Shown in pieces: positions 46,938 to 57,704 of a stretch of 64,000 nt of DNA. Every line of letters begins with the position of its first letter. The first letter of the stretch is position 1. The notes under the pieces are model-generated. The model was not told where the DNA came from and made no database searches. It saw nothing but the letters and a program-made list of their open reading frames with translations. The stretch lies in contig JAIOQA010000409.1 in assembly GCA_021413675.1 (NCBI GenBank), positions 29,981 through 93,980 of the forward strand, written 5' to 3'. Made by a program: the position numbers and the translations under genes. This DNA comes from Deltaproteobacteria bacterium. Lineage in GTDB: Bacteria > Myxococcota_A > Polyangia > Haliangiales > Haliangiaceae.

Positions 46938-47662
46938 ATGGCCAAGCCGCGCGCCGCCTTCGATCTCCGCGCCGAGGAACGGGCGCCGCTCAGCGTGCTG
47001 GTGTCGCGCCAGCTCCGCCACGCGATCGTCTCGGGCAAGGTCTCGATCGGCACCGAGCTGCCCAGCGAGAAGGAGCTCACCAGGGAGCTCGGCGTCGGCC
47101 GCTCGACGGTGCGCGAGGCGCTGCGCATCCTGCAGGCCCAGGGCCTCCTGTCGGGCGGCGACACCGTCTCGACCCGCCGCCCGCGGGTCTCGACCGAGGA
47201 GGTGCTGAGCCTCGCCGCCGCCCAGGCGATGGAGAACGTCGTGCGGCTGGCCCAGGTGCCGCTCGCCGATCTGGTCGAGCTGCGCGTGCTGCTCGAGGGC
47301 GCCGCGGTCGAGGCCGCCGCCCGCACCAAGCCCGCGCTCGCCGACGCGCGCGACGCGATCGCCGCGATGGAGGCCGCCGGCGCCGACGTCGAGGCGTTCC
47401 GCGCCGCGGATCTGCGCTTCCACCGCGCGCTCGCCGACGCGGGCGGCAACGCCGCCTTCCCGCTGGTCATGGGCGCGCTGCGCGCCGCGATCAGCGCGCA
47501 CCTCGGCGAGGCGCTGCACCGCGCGCCCCAGCCGCGCCGCGCGATCACCAAGCTGACCCGCGAGCACACCGCGATCCTCGACGCGATCACCGCCGGTCAC
47601 GGCACGCGCGCGCGCACGCTGATCACCCGCCACATCCGCGGCTTCTACCGCGAGCGCGCGCG

Positions 47663-47666
<4 letters not shown>
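46938..47666 (+). CDS. FadR-subfamily GntR transcriptional regulator
   Basis: A 242-residue regulator with an N-terminal winged helix (GTELPSEKELTRELGVGRST, then VREALRILQAQGLL) and an all-helical FCD effector domain. In the FCD domain, DLRFHRALADAGGN and the later EHTAILDAITAGH supply the metal-binding Asp/His set. Such regulators respond to organic acids such as lactate, glycolate or fatty acyl-CoA. Its stop overlaps the glcD-like gene by four bases, and the operator just upstream has LldR-like sequence, so control of 2-hydroxyacid oxidation is a reasonable inference. Confidence 0.9.
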
Positions 47667-49039
<1,373 letters not shown>

Positions 49040-49049
49040 CCCGCGTCGC

Positions 49050-50026
<977 letters not shown>

Positions 50027-50030
<4 letters not shown>

Positions 50031-50689
50031 GGCGCGCGCCCCGGGCCGCGCTTGATCCACAGCTCGAGCGGCCCGCGCGCGATGATCTCGCGGCCCATCA
50101 GCTCGAAGCCGGGCGGCATCTGGCCGCCGAACCCGTGGAACGTGACGACGCGCGTGCCCGGGGACAGCTCGGCGAGGCGGCGCTCGACCTCGGCGACCGC
50201 GCGATCGTAGGCCTCGCGGCGCTGCTGCGTCGAGCGCGGCTCGTCGGGCTCCGACGCGTGGCGCGCGTCGATCGACAGCAAGAGCTCGCCGAACGGGTTG
50301 TAGAGGTAGACCCCCGCGAACCGGGTCCAGTCGATCGCGAGCACGCTCGAGTGATCGAAGCGGATGCGGCGATCGACGCGCAGCAACCGGGCCGCGCGCT
50401 CCGCGGCGCGGACCAGCGCCGGGCGGCGCTCCAGCCCGACGAAGCTCGCCTCGCAGCTGAGCGCGCCGATCACGCAGAACTTGCCCGCGCCCGCGCCGAC
50501 GTCGAGCACGACGTCCTTCGCGCCGCACGCGAGCCAGGCGACGGCGCGCTGCGCGACCACGACCGGGGTCCAGTGATCGCGCGACCACGGGCGCAGGTCA
50601 TCGGGGAAGACCACGTCGAACTGCGCGTCGAGCACCGGCTGGTGGGCGCGCAGCCGGCGCGCGATCGCCTCGGTCTCGGCGCTCAACAC
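50027..50689 (-). CDS. SAM-dependent methyltransferase
   Basis: A 220-residue class I methyltransferase. The SAM-binding glycine motif is KDVVLDVGAGAGKFCVIGAL, followed by ASFVGLERRPALV (acidic residue of motif II) and RIRFDHSSVLAIDW. The C-terminal half shows AGVYLYNPFGELL and RVVTFHGFGGQMP. It is translationally coupled to the sigma-54 activator and divergent from the hydrogenase-related operon. The target is unknown. The GTG at 50689 is a best guess. The frame continues upstream for 177 bases, but that would cross the probable regulatory region. Confidence 0.8.
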
Positions 50690-50829
50690 GGCACCGCATC
50701 GTGCGCCGAACCGCGCGCGATCGCTCGGATGTGTCGCCAACGCGCGCGATGCATCGCGTCGCGATGTCGCGGCGCCGATGGCCGTATCGCCGCACATCTG
50801 TCCGATATTCGAGGCACGCGGCCCGAGAG

Positions 50830-50846
50830 TACGACAATTTGTCGTA
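50830..50846. promoter_or_regulatory. 17-bp perfect palindrome, candidate activator-binding site
   Basis: TACGACAA and TTGTCGTA flank a single T. It stands about 60 bases upstream of the -24/-12 promoter at 50908, the position expected for an enhancer site of a sigma-54 activator, and between the two divergent units. It is also strikingly AT-rich for this DNA. Confidence 0.6.
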
Positions 50847-50907
50847 TCTCGCTGGAACTCGCCCACCGCAGCCTCGTGCCCGTCCTGTGCCCGACGACGC
50901 CGCCACC

Positions 50908-50923
50908 TGGTACGGCGCTTGCT
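50908..50923 (+). promoter_or_regulatory. Sigma-54 (-24/-12) promoter of the hydrogenase-related operon
   Basis: TGGTACGGCGCTTGCT has the invariant GG and GC exactly ten bases apart and fits the TGGCAC-N5-TTGC consensus with one mismatch. Transcription would start near 50934, directly before the GTG at 50936. Confidence 0.7.
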
Positions 50924-50935
50924 CTATCCGGCACC

Positions 50936-51304
50936 GTGCGCCGTCCCCGGTCTCCGCTGGTCGCGATCATCGCGGGTCGCCGCGACACGCGCGACGAGCT
51001 GCTGTCGTACCTCGACGGCGCCGGCCTCCCCGCGCTCGGCACCGACGATCTCGGCGGCAAGCTCGCGGCCGCGGTCACCGAGATCGTGCTGTTCCCCGAC
51101 GACTTCCCGGTCGCGGAGATCGCCGCCGCCGTGCCGCGCCTGCGCCGCGCGCCGCGCCTGCTCGTGCTCGTCACCTCCGAGCCGCAGCGCCACGCCGAGC
51201 TGGTCGCGCCGCTCGAGGGCACCCGCACCCCGCTGGTCATGGCCAAGCCGGCGTTCGGCTGGATGCTGGTCGACGCGATCCGCGCCCACCGGGAGGCGCC
51301 GTGA
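50936..51304 (+). CDS. Receiver-like protein at head of the Ehr operon
   Basis: A 122-residue protein with the alpha/beta alternation of a response-regulator receiver (SPLVAIIAGRRDTRDELLSY, TEIVLFPDDFPVAEI, RLLVLVTSEPQRHAELV, TPLVMAKPAFGWMLVDAI). The MAKPAFG segment matches the conserved Lys-Pro loop of receivers. The usual phospho-acceptor Asp is replaced (EIVLFPDDF region), so phosphorylation is uncertain. The GTG at 50936 lies right at the predicted sigma-54 transcription start. The stop overlaps the next gene (GTGA). It may regulate or assemble the membrane complex. Confidence 0.65.
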   Translation: MRRPRSPLVAIIAGRRDTRDELLSYLDGAGLPALGTDDLGGKLAAAVTEIVLFPDDFPVAEIAAAVPRLRRAPRLLVLVTSEPQRHAELVAPLEGTRTPLVMAKPAFGWMLVDAIRAHREAP

Positions 51305-53268
51305 CCGGCATCCTCCTGGCGATCCCGGTGCTGCTCGCCGGCGTCGTGCTCGCGATCGCGCTGCCGCACCGCCACGCGCGCGTCGCGGCCGCGCTGATCT
51401 CGCAGGGCGTCGCGATCGTCCTGGTGCTGCTCGAGGTCGTGCCGGTCCTCGCGGGCGGCGCCGACCTGCACGCGACCTGGCCATGGTCGTTCCCGATCGA
51501 GGACATCCGCTTCCACGTCGACGCGCTCGGCGCGTTCTTCCTGGCCTGGTCGCTGCCGATGACGCTGGTCGGATCGATCTACGCGATCGGGTATCTCAAG
51601 CCCTACGTCGCCGCCGGCCGCAACGCCGGCCCGCACTTCGCGCTGCTCAACCTGGTCTCGCTGTCGTTCGTCGTCGTCTACTCGGTGCAGAACGCGCTGG
51701 TGTTCCTGCTCGGCTGGGAGATCGCGGCGGTGTCGGCCTGGCTCCTGGTGATCTGGGACTACCGCAGCCAGAAGATCCGGTTCGCCGGCTTCAACTACCT
51801 GGTCTCGACCCACGTCGGCCTGTTCGTGCTGGTCAGCGCGTTCATGCTGATGCACGGCAAGTCGGACTCGATGGACTTCGGCGCCTGGGTCGGCTTCCTC
51901 CACAAGCCCAGCGGCCTGCGCAGCATGGTGTTCGCGCTGCTCGCGGTCGCGTTCGCGCTGAAGTCGGCGTACTTCCCGTTCCACACGTGGCTGCCGCGCG
52001 CCCACGCCGCGGCGCCCGCGCACGTGTCCGCGCTGATGTCGGGCGTGATCCACAAGGCCGGCCTGTTCGGCCTGCTGCGCTTCACGCTGCTCATGGGCAA
52101 GCCCGAGGAGTGGATGGGCTGGGCGGTGCTGGCGATGGGCGCGGCCTCGGCGCTGTTCGGCGCGCTGTCGACGGCGTCGCAGCGCGACCTCAAGCGGCTG
52201 CTCGGCTACTCGTCGACGGAGAACGTCGGCATCGCGGCGATCGGCTTCGGCGTCGGCTACCTCGGGCTCACGTGGAACGCGCCGGCGCTGGTGCTCGCGG
52301 GCTTCGGCGGCGGCCTGTTCCACCTGCTGAACCACGCGCTCTTCAAGTGCCTGCTGTTCTACGCCGCCGGCGCGGTCTACCGCGTCACGCACACCGTCGA
52401 TCTCGAGCGGCTCGGCGGCCTCTGGCGCGTGATGCCGGCGACCGGCGCGATGTTCCTGCTCGGCGGCCTCGCGATCTCGGCGCTGCCGCCGTTCAACGGC
52501 TTCCTGAGCGAGTTCCTCATCTACGGCGGCCTGGTCGGCGGCGGCGCGCCGACGATCATGGGCGACGTCGCGCTCGCGGCGATGGCCGCGGTGCTGGCGT
52601 TCGTCGGCGCGACCAGCGCGCTCGCGATCACCCGTGCGTTTGGCGTCGCGTTCCTCGGCGTCGCCCGCGATCCCAAGATCCACGCCACCGAGCCGGTGCC
52701 GCGCACGCTGCTCGCGACGATGGTCGTGCACGCGGCCGCGATCGTCGTCGTCGGGCTGGTGCCGCTCGTCGGCCTCGCGCTGGTCCAGGCGCCGGTCGCG
52801 CTGTTCACCGGGCCCGACGCGCCACCGCTCGCGCGCTCCCTCGACGCGGTGCTCGACCTGGTCCGCGTGCTCGCGGCGCTGCTCGCGGTGCTCGGCGTGC
52901 TCGGCTGGTGGATCGGCCGGCGCGCGCGCCGCCACGTGACCTGGGGCTGCGGATTCGCGGCGCCGTCCCCGCGCATGCAGTACACCGCGAGCTCGTTCGC
53001 GGCGCAGTTCAACCGGATCTTCGAGGCGGTGATGCCGGTCAAGCGGCGCGAGACCCTGCCGCGCGCGGTGTTCCCGACCCAGCCCGGCCAGCTGTCGACC
53101 TCGCACGTCGACGCGGTCGAGCGCCGGATGTTCGAGGTGCTGGGCCAGAACGAGCAGATGGCGGTCGCGGTGTCCAAGCGCGTGCCCGAGCAGCCGCGCA
53201 TCGCGTTCGCGATCGGCCTGGTCGTGCTGGTCGGCATCGTGGTCGCGGTCGTCGGGGGCCTGCCGTGA
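51301..53268 (+). CDS. HyfB/NuoL-type proton-translocating membrane subunit
   Basis: A 655-residue antiporter-like subunit with about 14-16 transmembrane helices. Conserved features are LVFLLGWEIAAVSAWLLVIW, LKSAYFPFHTWLPRAHAAAP, VSALMSGVIHKAGLFGLLRF, TASQRDLKRLLGYSSTENVG and LNHALFKCLLFYAAGAVYRV. These include the Glu in helix 5 and the Lys/His residues used for proton transfer. It matches HyfB/HycC of group 4 hydrogenases and their relatives. It starts at GTG, overlapping the previous stop. Confidence 0.9.
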   Translation: MTGILLAIPVLLAGVVLAIALPHRHARVAAALISQGVAIVLVLLEVVPVLAGGADLHATWPWSFPIEDIRFHVDALGAFFLAWSLPMTLVGSIYAIGYLKPYVAAGRNAGPHFALLNLVSLSFVVVYSVQNALVFLLGWEIAAVSAWLLVIWDYRSQKIRFAGFNYLVSTHVGLFVLVSAFMLMHGKSDSMDFGAWVGFLHKPSGLRSMVFALLAVAFALKSAYFPFHTWLPRAHAAAPAHVSALMSGVIHKAGLFGLLRFTLLMGKPEEWMGWAVLAMGAASALFGALSTASQRDLKRLLGYSSTENVGIAAIGFGVGYLGLTWNAPALVLAGFGGGLFHLLNHALFKCLLFYAAGAVYRVTHTVDLERLGGLWRVMPATGAMFLLGGLAISALPPFNGFLSEFLIYGGLVGGGAPTIMGDVALAAMAAVLAFVGATSALAITRAFGVAFLGVARDPKIHATEPVPRTLLATMVVHAAAIVVVGLVPLVGLALVQAPVALFTGPDAPPLARSLDAVLDLVRVLAALLAVLGVLGWWIGRRARRHVTWGCGFAAPSPRMQYTASSFAAQFNRIFEAVMPVKRRETLPRAVFPTQPGQLSTSHVDAVERRMFEVLGQNEQMAVAVSKRVPEQPRIAFAIGLVVLVGIVVAVVGGLP

Positions 53269-54191
53269 GGATCGGCGCGCTCGCCGCGCAGCTCGCCGCG
53301 CTCGCGATCTTGCCGATCGTCGTCGTCGGCGTGATCAACCGCGTCAAGTCGCGCTGGGCCGGGCGCAAGGGCCCGCCGATCCTGCAGCTCGCGTTCGATC
53401 TGCGGCGGCTCCTGCGCAAGCGCGCGGTCTACAGCGCCACCACCACCGGCGTGTTCCAGCTCGCGCCGTGGCTCGCGCTCGCGGCCGCGCTGACCGCCGC
53501 GCTGATCGTGCCGATCGTCGTCGCGCCGGTGCTCGCGTTCCGCCTCGACTTCGTCGCGTTCGCCTACGCCTGGGGCCTGGGTCGCGTGGCGCTCATGCTG
53601 GGCGCGCTCGACACCGGCAGCGCGTTCGAGGGCATGGGCGCCAGCCGCGAGGCCACGTTCGGCGCGCTGCTCGAGCCCGCGCTGTTCCTGGTCGCGGTCG
53701 CGCTGTGCGCCGACACCGGCGCCGGCTCGCTCGCCGGCGGGCTCGCGCTCCGCCCCCACGACCCGGCGTCGATCGCGCTGTGGGTCGCGAGCATCGCCGC
53801 GCTGCTGATCGTCGTGACCGTCGAGTGCGCGCGCATGCCGGTCGACGATCCCACGACCCACCTCGAGCTCACGATGATCCACGAGGTCATGATCCTCGAC
53901 CACAGCGGGCCCGATCTCGCGGTGCTCGAGTACACCGCGGGCCTCAAGCTGGTCACCGGCCTGGCGCTGGTCGCCAACCTGACCAACCCGGTGCCGAGCG
54001 CCGCCGGCGAGCTCGCGGGCGCCGCCGGCGTCGTCGGGATGATCGTCGCGCTCGCGATCGTCGTCGGCTGCGTCGAGTCGCTGACGGCGCGCCTCAAGCT
54101 GCGGGTCGTGCCCCAGTACATCGCGATCGCGCTGGGCGCCGGCGTGATCGCGCTGCTCGCCACGGCGTGGCGGCTGGGAGCGGGCACATGA
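53265..54191 (+). CDS. HyfC/NuoH-type membrane subunit
   Basis: A 308-residue membrane subunit related to NuoH and HyfC/HycD, which anchors the peripheral arm. It has RVKSRWAGRKGPPILQLAFD near the start, DTGSAFEGMGASREATFGAL in the middle and VECARMPVDDPTTHLELTMI, the conserved acidic loop facing the electron-transfer arm. Eight or so helices are visible. GTG start overlaps the HyfB-type stop by four bases. Confidence 0.9.
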   Translation: MRIGALAAQLAALAILPIVVVGVINRVKSRWAGRKGPPILQLAFDLRRLLRKRAVYSATTTGVFQLAPWLALAAALTAALIVPIVVAPVLAFRLDFVAFAYAWGLGRVALMLGALDTGSAFEGMGASREATFGALLEPALFLVAVALCADTGAGSLAGGLALRPHDPASIALWVASIAALLIVVTVECARMPVDDPTTHLELTMIHEVMILDHSGPDLAVLEYTAGLKLVTGLALVANLTNPVPSAAGELAGAAGVVGMIVALAIVVGCVESLTARLKLRVVPQYIAIALGAGVIALLATAWRLGAGT

Positions 54192-54799
54192 CCACGCCGC
54201 TCGTCGTGTTCGTGCTGATCCTGCTCTTGCCGCTGTTCATGGCGTCGTGGCGGACCAGCCTGCTCGGCCTCGCCGGCCAGGGGCTGCTGATGGCCTGGAT
54301 GGTCTACGACCGCGCGCCCGCGCTCGGCCTCGATGACGGCGCCGCGCTCGTCGATCTGGGCCTGCTGCGCGGCCTGGTCGCGCCGATCGTGCTGTACCGG
54401 GTGCTGCGCACGCGCGGCGTGCCGCGCCGCAACGACGTCATCCCGCCCAACCTGCTGTCGTGGACCGCGGTGCTGGTGCTGGTGCTGCTCGCGTTCCGGT
54501 TCGCGGCAGCGCTGCCCATGCCGGCGCACGAGCGGCCGTTCGTCGCGGTCGCGACCGCGGCGCTGCTCCTCGGCTTCTTCGTGCTCGCGACCCAGGTCGG
54601 CGTCTTCAGCCAGATGATCGCGGTGTTCCGCATCGAGAACGCGATCGCGATGTTCACGCTCGGCATGCCCGCCGAGCACGACGGCTGGTGGATCCGCGGC
54701 GTCGAGATCGCGGTGCTCGCGGTCACGCTCGCGCTGTTCCGCTGGTACCTGCTCGCGCTGACCCCGCCGGCGCCCGCGCCGAGCGAGGAGGTCCCGTGA
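54188..54799 (+). CDS. HyfE-type membrane subunit
   Basis: A 203-residue membrane protein with six to seven helices, matching HyfE (NuoK-like C-terminal part: FVLATQVGVFSQMIAVFRIE, then NAIAMFTLGMP). The Glu in the FRIENAI segment corresponds to the conserved charged residue of NuoK-like subunits. It starts at ATG in an ATGA overlap. A HyfD-type subunit is not encoded between the neighbouring genes. Confidence 0.85.
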   Translation: MTTPLVVFVLILLLPLFMASWRTSLLGLAGQGLLMAWMVYDRAPALGLDDGAALVDLGLLRGLVAPIVLYRVLRTRGVPRRNDVIPPNLLSWTAVLVLVLLAFRFAAALPMPAHERPFVAVATAALLLGFFVLATQVGVFSQMIAVFRIENAIAMFTLGMPAEHDGWWIRGVEIAVLAVTLALFRWYLLALTPPAPAPSEEVP

Positions 54800-56229
54800 G
54801 CCCGGCCCTGTGGTTGCTCGCGCCGCTGGCGTTCGCGCCGTGGCTGCGCGTGCGCGGCGGCCGGCACGCGTCGGCGCTGGTCGCGGTCGCGGCGATGGTC
54901 GAGGTCGCGATCGCGGCGCTGATCAGCTTCGAGGTGATCCCCGGCGTCGAGCTCGCCGCGGCCGGCGACGCGCTCACGACCGACGCGACCGCCCGCCTGT
55001 TCCTGCTGGTGATCGACGCGATCTTCCTCGGCATCACGATGTCGGCGTGGCTGCGCCGCCGGGTCAACCAGGGCGTCCCGGATCGCGGCGCGCTCGATGG
55101 CCTGTTCGCGATCGTCTTCCTGGTCGCGGCCAACCTGGCGCTGGTCACCAACCACATCCTGCTCGCGTGGCTCGCGCTCGAGGTCACGACGGTGGCCGCC
55201 GCACCGATGATCGTGCGGCCCGACAAGCCCGGCGCGATCGGCGCCTCGTGGCGCTACGTGCTGTTCTCGACGATCGGCCTCGGCGTCGCGCTGCTCGGGC
55301 TCCTGTGCCTCACCCGCGGCCACGATCCTGCCGCCGCGGGCAGCTACTTCTTCGACGAGCTCGCCCGCACCCGCGCGCCCGCTGGCGATGGCTGGCGACC
55401 GCTGGGCGTGGCGCTGGTCGTGCTCGGCATCGGCACCAAGCTCGGCCTCGCGCCGATGTACACGTGGCTGCCCGAGGCGTACGACGAGGCGCCCAGCGGC
55501 GTCGCCGCGATGCTGGCCGCGGTCCAGTTCAACTGCGCGCTGGTCGTGCTCCTGCGCGTGCTGCAGCTGCCCGATGCCCTCGACGGCCCCGCGCCCGGCG
55601 TGCTGCTCACGATGGGCCTGGCCTCGATGATCGTGTCGGCGGCGAGCATCCTCGCGACCCGCAACATCCGGCGGCTGATCGCCTACGCGTCGATCAACCA
55701 CGCCGGCGTGATCGCGATCGGCCTGGCGCTCGGCGGGCCCGCCGCGTACGGCGTCCTGCTCTACGCGGTGTCGAACGCGTTCATCAAGGCGATCCTGTTC
55801 ATCTCCGTCGGCAAGATGGAGCACCACTACCAGTCGAAGGACATGCGCGACGTCGGCGGGCTGATCAAGGACCTGCCGTACACCGGGCTGTTCCTGATGA
55901 TCGGCACGTTCGCGCTGCTCGGCTTCCCGCCGTTCGGCAGCTTCCTCGGCGAGATGCTGATCCTGTCGTCGCTCTCGGCGACCGGCCAGCTGCTGGTGTT
56001 CGCCGGCTTCTGCGTCGCGATCGCGACGACGTTCGTCGCCACCGGCCGCAGCGTCTTCCCGATGATCTGGGGCGAGGCCAAGCGCAAGGCGACCTGGCCG
56101 CGCCAGACCGCGGTCGGCTCGCTGCCCAAGATCGCGTTCATGGCCGCGCTCGTCATGATGGGCATCTACGTGCCGCCGCAGCTCAACGCGCTATTCCGCG
56201 ACGTCGCCGCGGCGCTGGGGGCCCATTGA
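54796..56229 (+). CDS. HyfF/NuoN-type proton-translocating membrane subunit
   Basis: A 477-residue antiporter-like subunit with about 13 helices. It has LLAWLALEVTTVAAAPMIV (helix-5 Glu), IGTKLGLAPMYTWLPEAYDE, ATRNIRRLIAYASINHAG, SNAFIKAILFISVGKMEHHY and LLGFPPFGSFLGEMLILSSL. It fits HyfF of the hydrogenase-4 family. GTG start in a GTGA overlap with a good AGGAG just upstream. Confidence 0.9.
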   Translation: MSPALWLLAPLAFAPWLRVRGGRHASALVAVAAMVEVAIAALISFEVIPGVELAAAGDALTTDATARLFLLVIDAIFLGITMSAWLRRRVNQGVPDRGALDGLFAIVFLVAANLALVTNHILLAWLALEVTTVAAAPMIVRPDKPGAIGASWRYVLFSTIGLGVALLGLLCLTRGHDPAAAGSYFFDELARTRAPAGDGWRPLGVALVVLGIGTKLGLAPMYTWLPEAYDEAPSGVAAMLAAVQFNCALVVLLRVLQLPDALDGPAPGVLLTMGLASMIVSAASILATRNIRRLIAYASINHAGVIAIGLALGGPAAYGVLLYAVSNAFIKAILFISVGKMEHHYQSKDMRDVGGLIKDLPYTGLFLMIGTFALLGFPPFGSFLGEMLILSSLSATGQLLVFAGFCVAIATTFVATGRSVFPMIWGEAKRKATWPRQTAVGSLPKIAFMAALVMMGIYVPPQLNALFRDVAAALGAH

Positions 56230-57704
56230 CCGCGGCGTCGAGCTCGCTGGTCGTGCACACCGTCGCGATCGCCGACGTGCCCGAGCTCGAGGTGCGCGCG
56301 TGGCGCAACTGGGTCAAGGCCGAGCTGCTGCAGGGCAGCCGCCCGGTGATCCTGTACGGCACCCGGACGAGCGAGACGCGGGTCGCGCTGACGATGGTCC
56401 TGCAGCGCGGCGACGGCGGCCTCGACCTGATCCGAACCAGCGTCGATCCGACGACCGGCTACTTCGCGCTGTCCGAGGTCGCGATCGCGATGCATGCGTT
56501 CGAGCGCGAGCTGCACGAACAGTTCGCGCTGCGCCTGACCGCGCACCCGTGGCTCAAGCCGCTGCGCTACGAGGGCGGCACGCAGGCCGACATGGCCCGC
56601 TATCCCTACTACAAGCTCGAGGGCAAGGAGGTCCACGAGGTCGCGGTCGGGCCCATCCACGCCGGCGTGATCGAGCCCGGCGCGTTCCGCTTCATGTGCC
56701 ACGGCGAGACCGTGCACCACCTCGAGATCCAGCTGGGCTATCAGCACCGCGGCGTCGAGGCGCTGCTCGGTCGCGGCGATCCGCGCCGGCACACGCCGCT
56801 CGTCGAGACCATCGCGGGCGACACCAGCGTCGCGCACGCGTGGGCGCACTGCGCCGCGCTCGAGGCGCTCGCTGGCGTCGCGCTGCCGTCGGAAGGCGAG
56901 ATCGCGCGCGCGCTGATGCTCGAGCTCGAGCGGATCGCGATGCACCTCGCCGGCCTCACCGGGCTCGCCGCCGATATCGGGTTCCTGCAGGGCGCGGCGA
57001 CCTACGGCCGGCTGCGCACCACGGCGATCAACACCAGCATGCGGCTGTGCGGCAGTCGCTTCGGCCGCGGCGCGATCCGGCCCGGCGGCGCCGGTGTGGG
57101 GCTCGATGATGGCGCGCGCGACGCGGTCCGCGACGCGTGCGCGCTCCTGCGCGACCACCTGGTCGCGATCGACGCGCTGTTCCTCGAGGCGCGCTCGGTG
57201 GCACACCGGCTGCGCGGCGTCGGCCGCGTCAACCGCGCGATGGCGACGCAGCTCGGGCTGGTCGGGTTCGCGGCGCGGGCGTCGGGCGTCGATCTCGATC
57301 AGCGCCGGCCGGCGCGCGGCGCGTACGCGGCGGTCCCGCTGGCGCGCACGCTCGAGACCACCGGCGATTGCTGGGCGCGCGCGCGCCTGCGCATCACCGA
57401 GATCGCGGCGTCGCTGGGCTGGATCGAGGCCGCGCTCGCGCACCTCGCGCCGATGCCCGCCGACCTCGCGATCGGCGCGCTCGCGCCGGCCACGATCGCG
57501 ATCGCCATCGCCGAGGGCTGGCGCGGCGAGGTCGTGCACGTGCTCGAGACCGACGCCGCCGGCGGGCTGGCGCGCCACAAGGTGCAGGATCCGTCGCTGC
57601 GCAACTGGCTCGGCCTGGCGATCGCCGTGCGCGACAACGAGATCTCCGACTTCCCGATCTGCAACAAGAGCTTCGATCTCTCCTACTGCGGGCACGACCT
57701 GTGA
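56226..57704 (+). CDS. HyfG/NuoCD-type large subunit lacking NiFe ligands (Ehr)
   Basis: A 492-residue fusion of a NuoC-like N-terminal part (residues 1-130) and a NuoD/HyfG-like large subunit. In NiFe hydrogenases the metal is held by two CxxC motifs. Here the first site reads ETIAGDTSVAH (Ala197 and Thr200 in place of Cys). The C-terminal site reads NKSFDLSYCGHDL, with Ser486 and Gly489 in place of Cys, although an extra Cys488 lies between. Hence no NiFe centre is expected, and the complex belongs to the energy-converting-hydrogenase-related (Ehr) group. It starts at TTG in a TTGA overlap. Confidence 0.88.
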   Translation: MTAASSSLVVHTVAIADVPELEVRAWRNWVKAELLQGSRPVILYGTRTSETRVALTMVLQRGDGGLDLIRTSVDPTTGYFALSEVAIAMHAFERELHEQFALRLTAHPWLKPLRYEGGTQADMARYPYYKLEGKEVHEVAVGPIHAGVIEPGAFRFMCHGETVHHLEIQLGYQHRGVEALLGRGDPRRHTPLVETIAGDTSVAHAWAHCAALEALAGVALPSEGEIARALMLELERIAMHLAGLTGLAADIGFLQGAATYGRLRTTAINTSMRLCGSRFGRGAIRPGGAGVGLDDGARDAVRDACALLRDHLVAIDALFLEARSVAHRLRGVGRVNRAMATQLGLVGFAARASGVDLDQRRPARGAYAAVPLARTLETTGDCWARARLRITEIAASLGWIEAALAHLAPMPADLAIGALAPATIAIAIAEGWRGEVVHVLETDAAGGLARHKVQDPSLRNWLGLAIAVRDNEISDFPICNKSFDLSYCGHDL

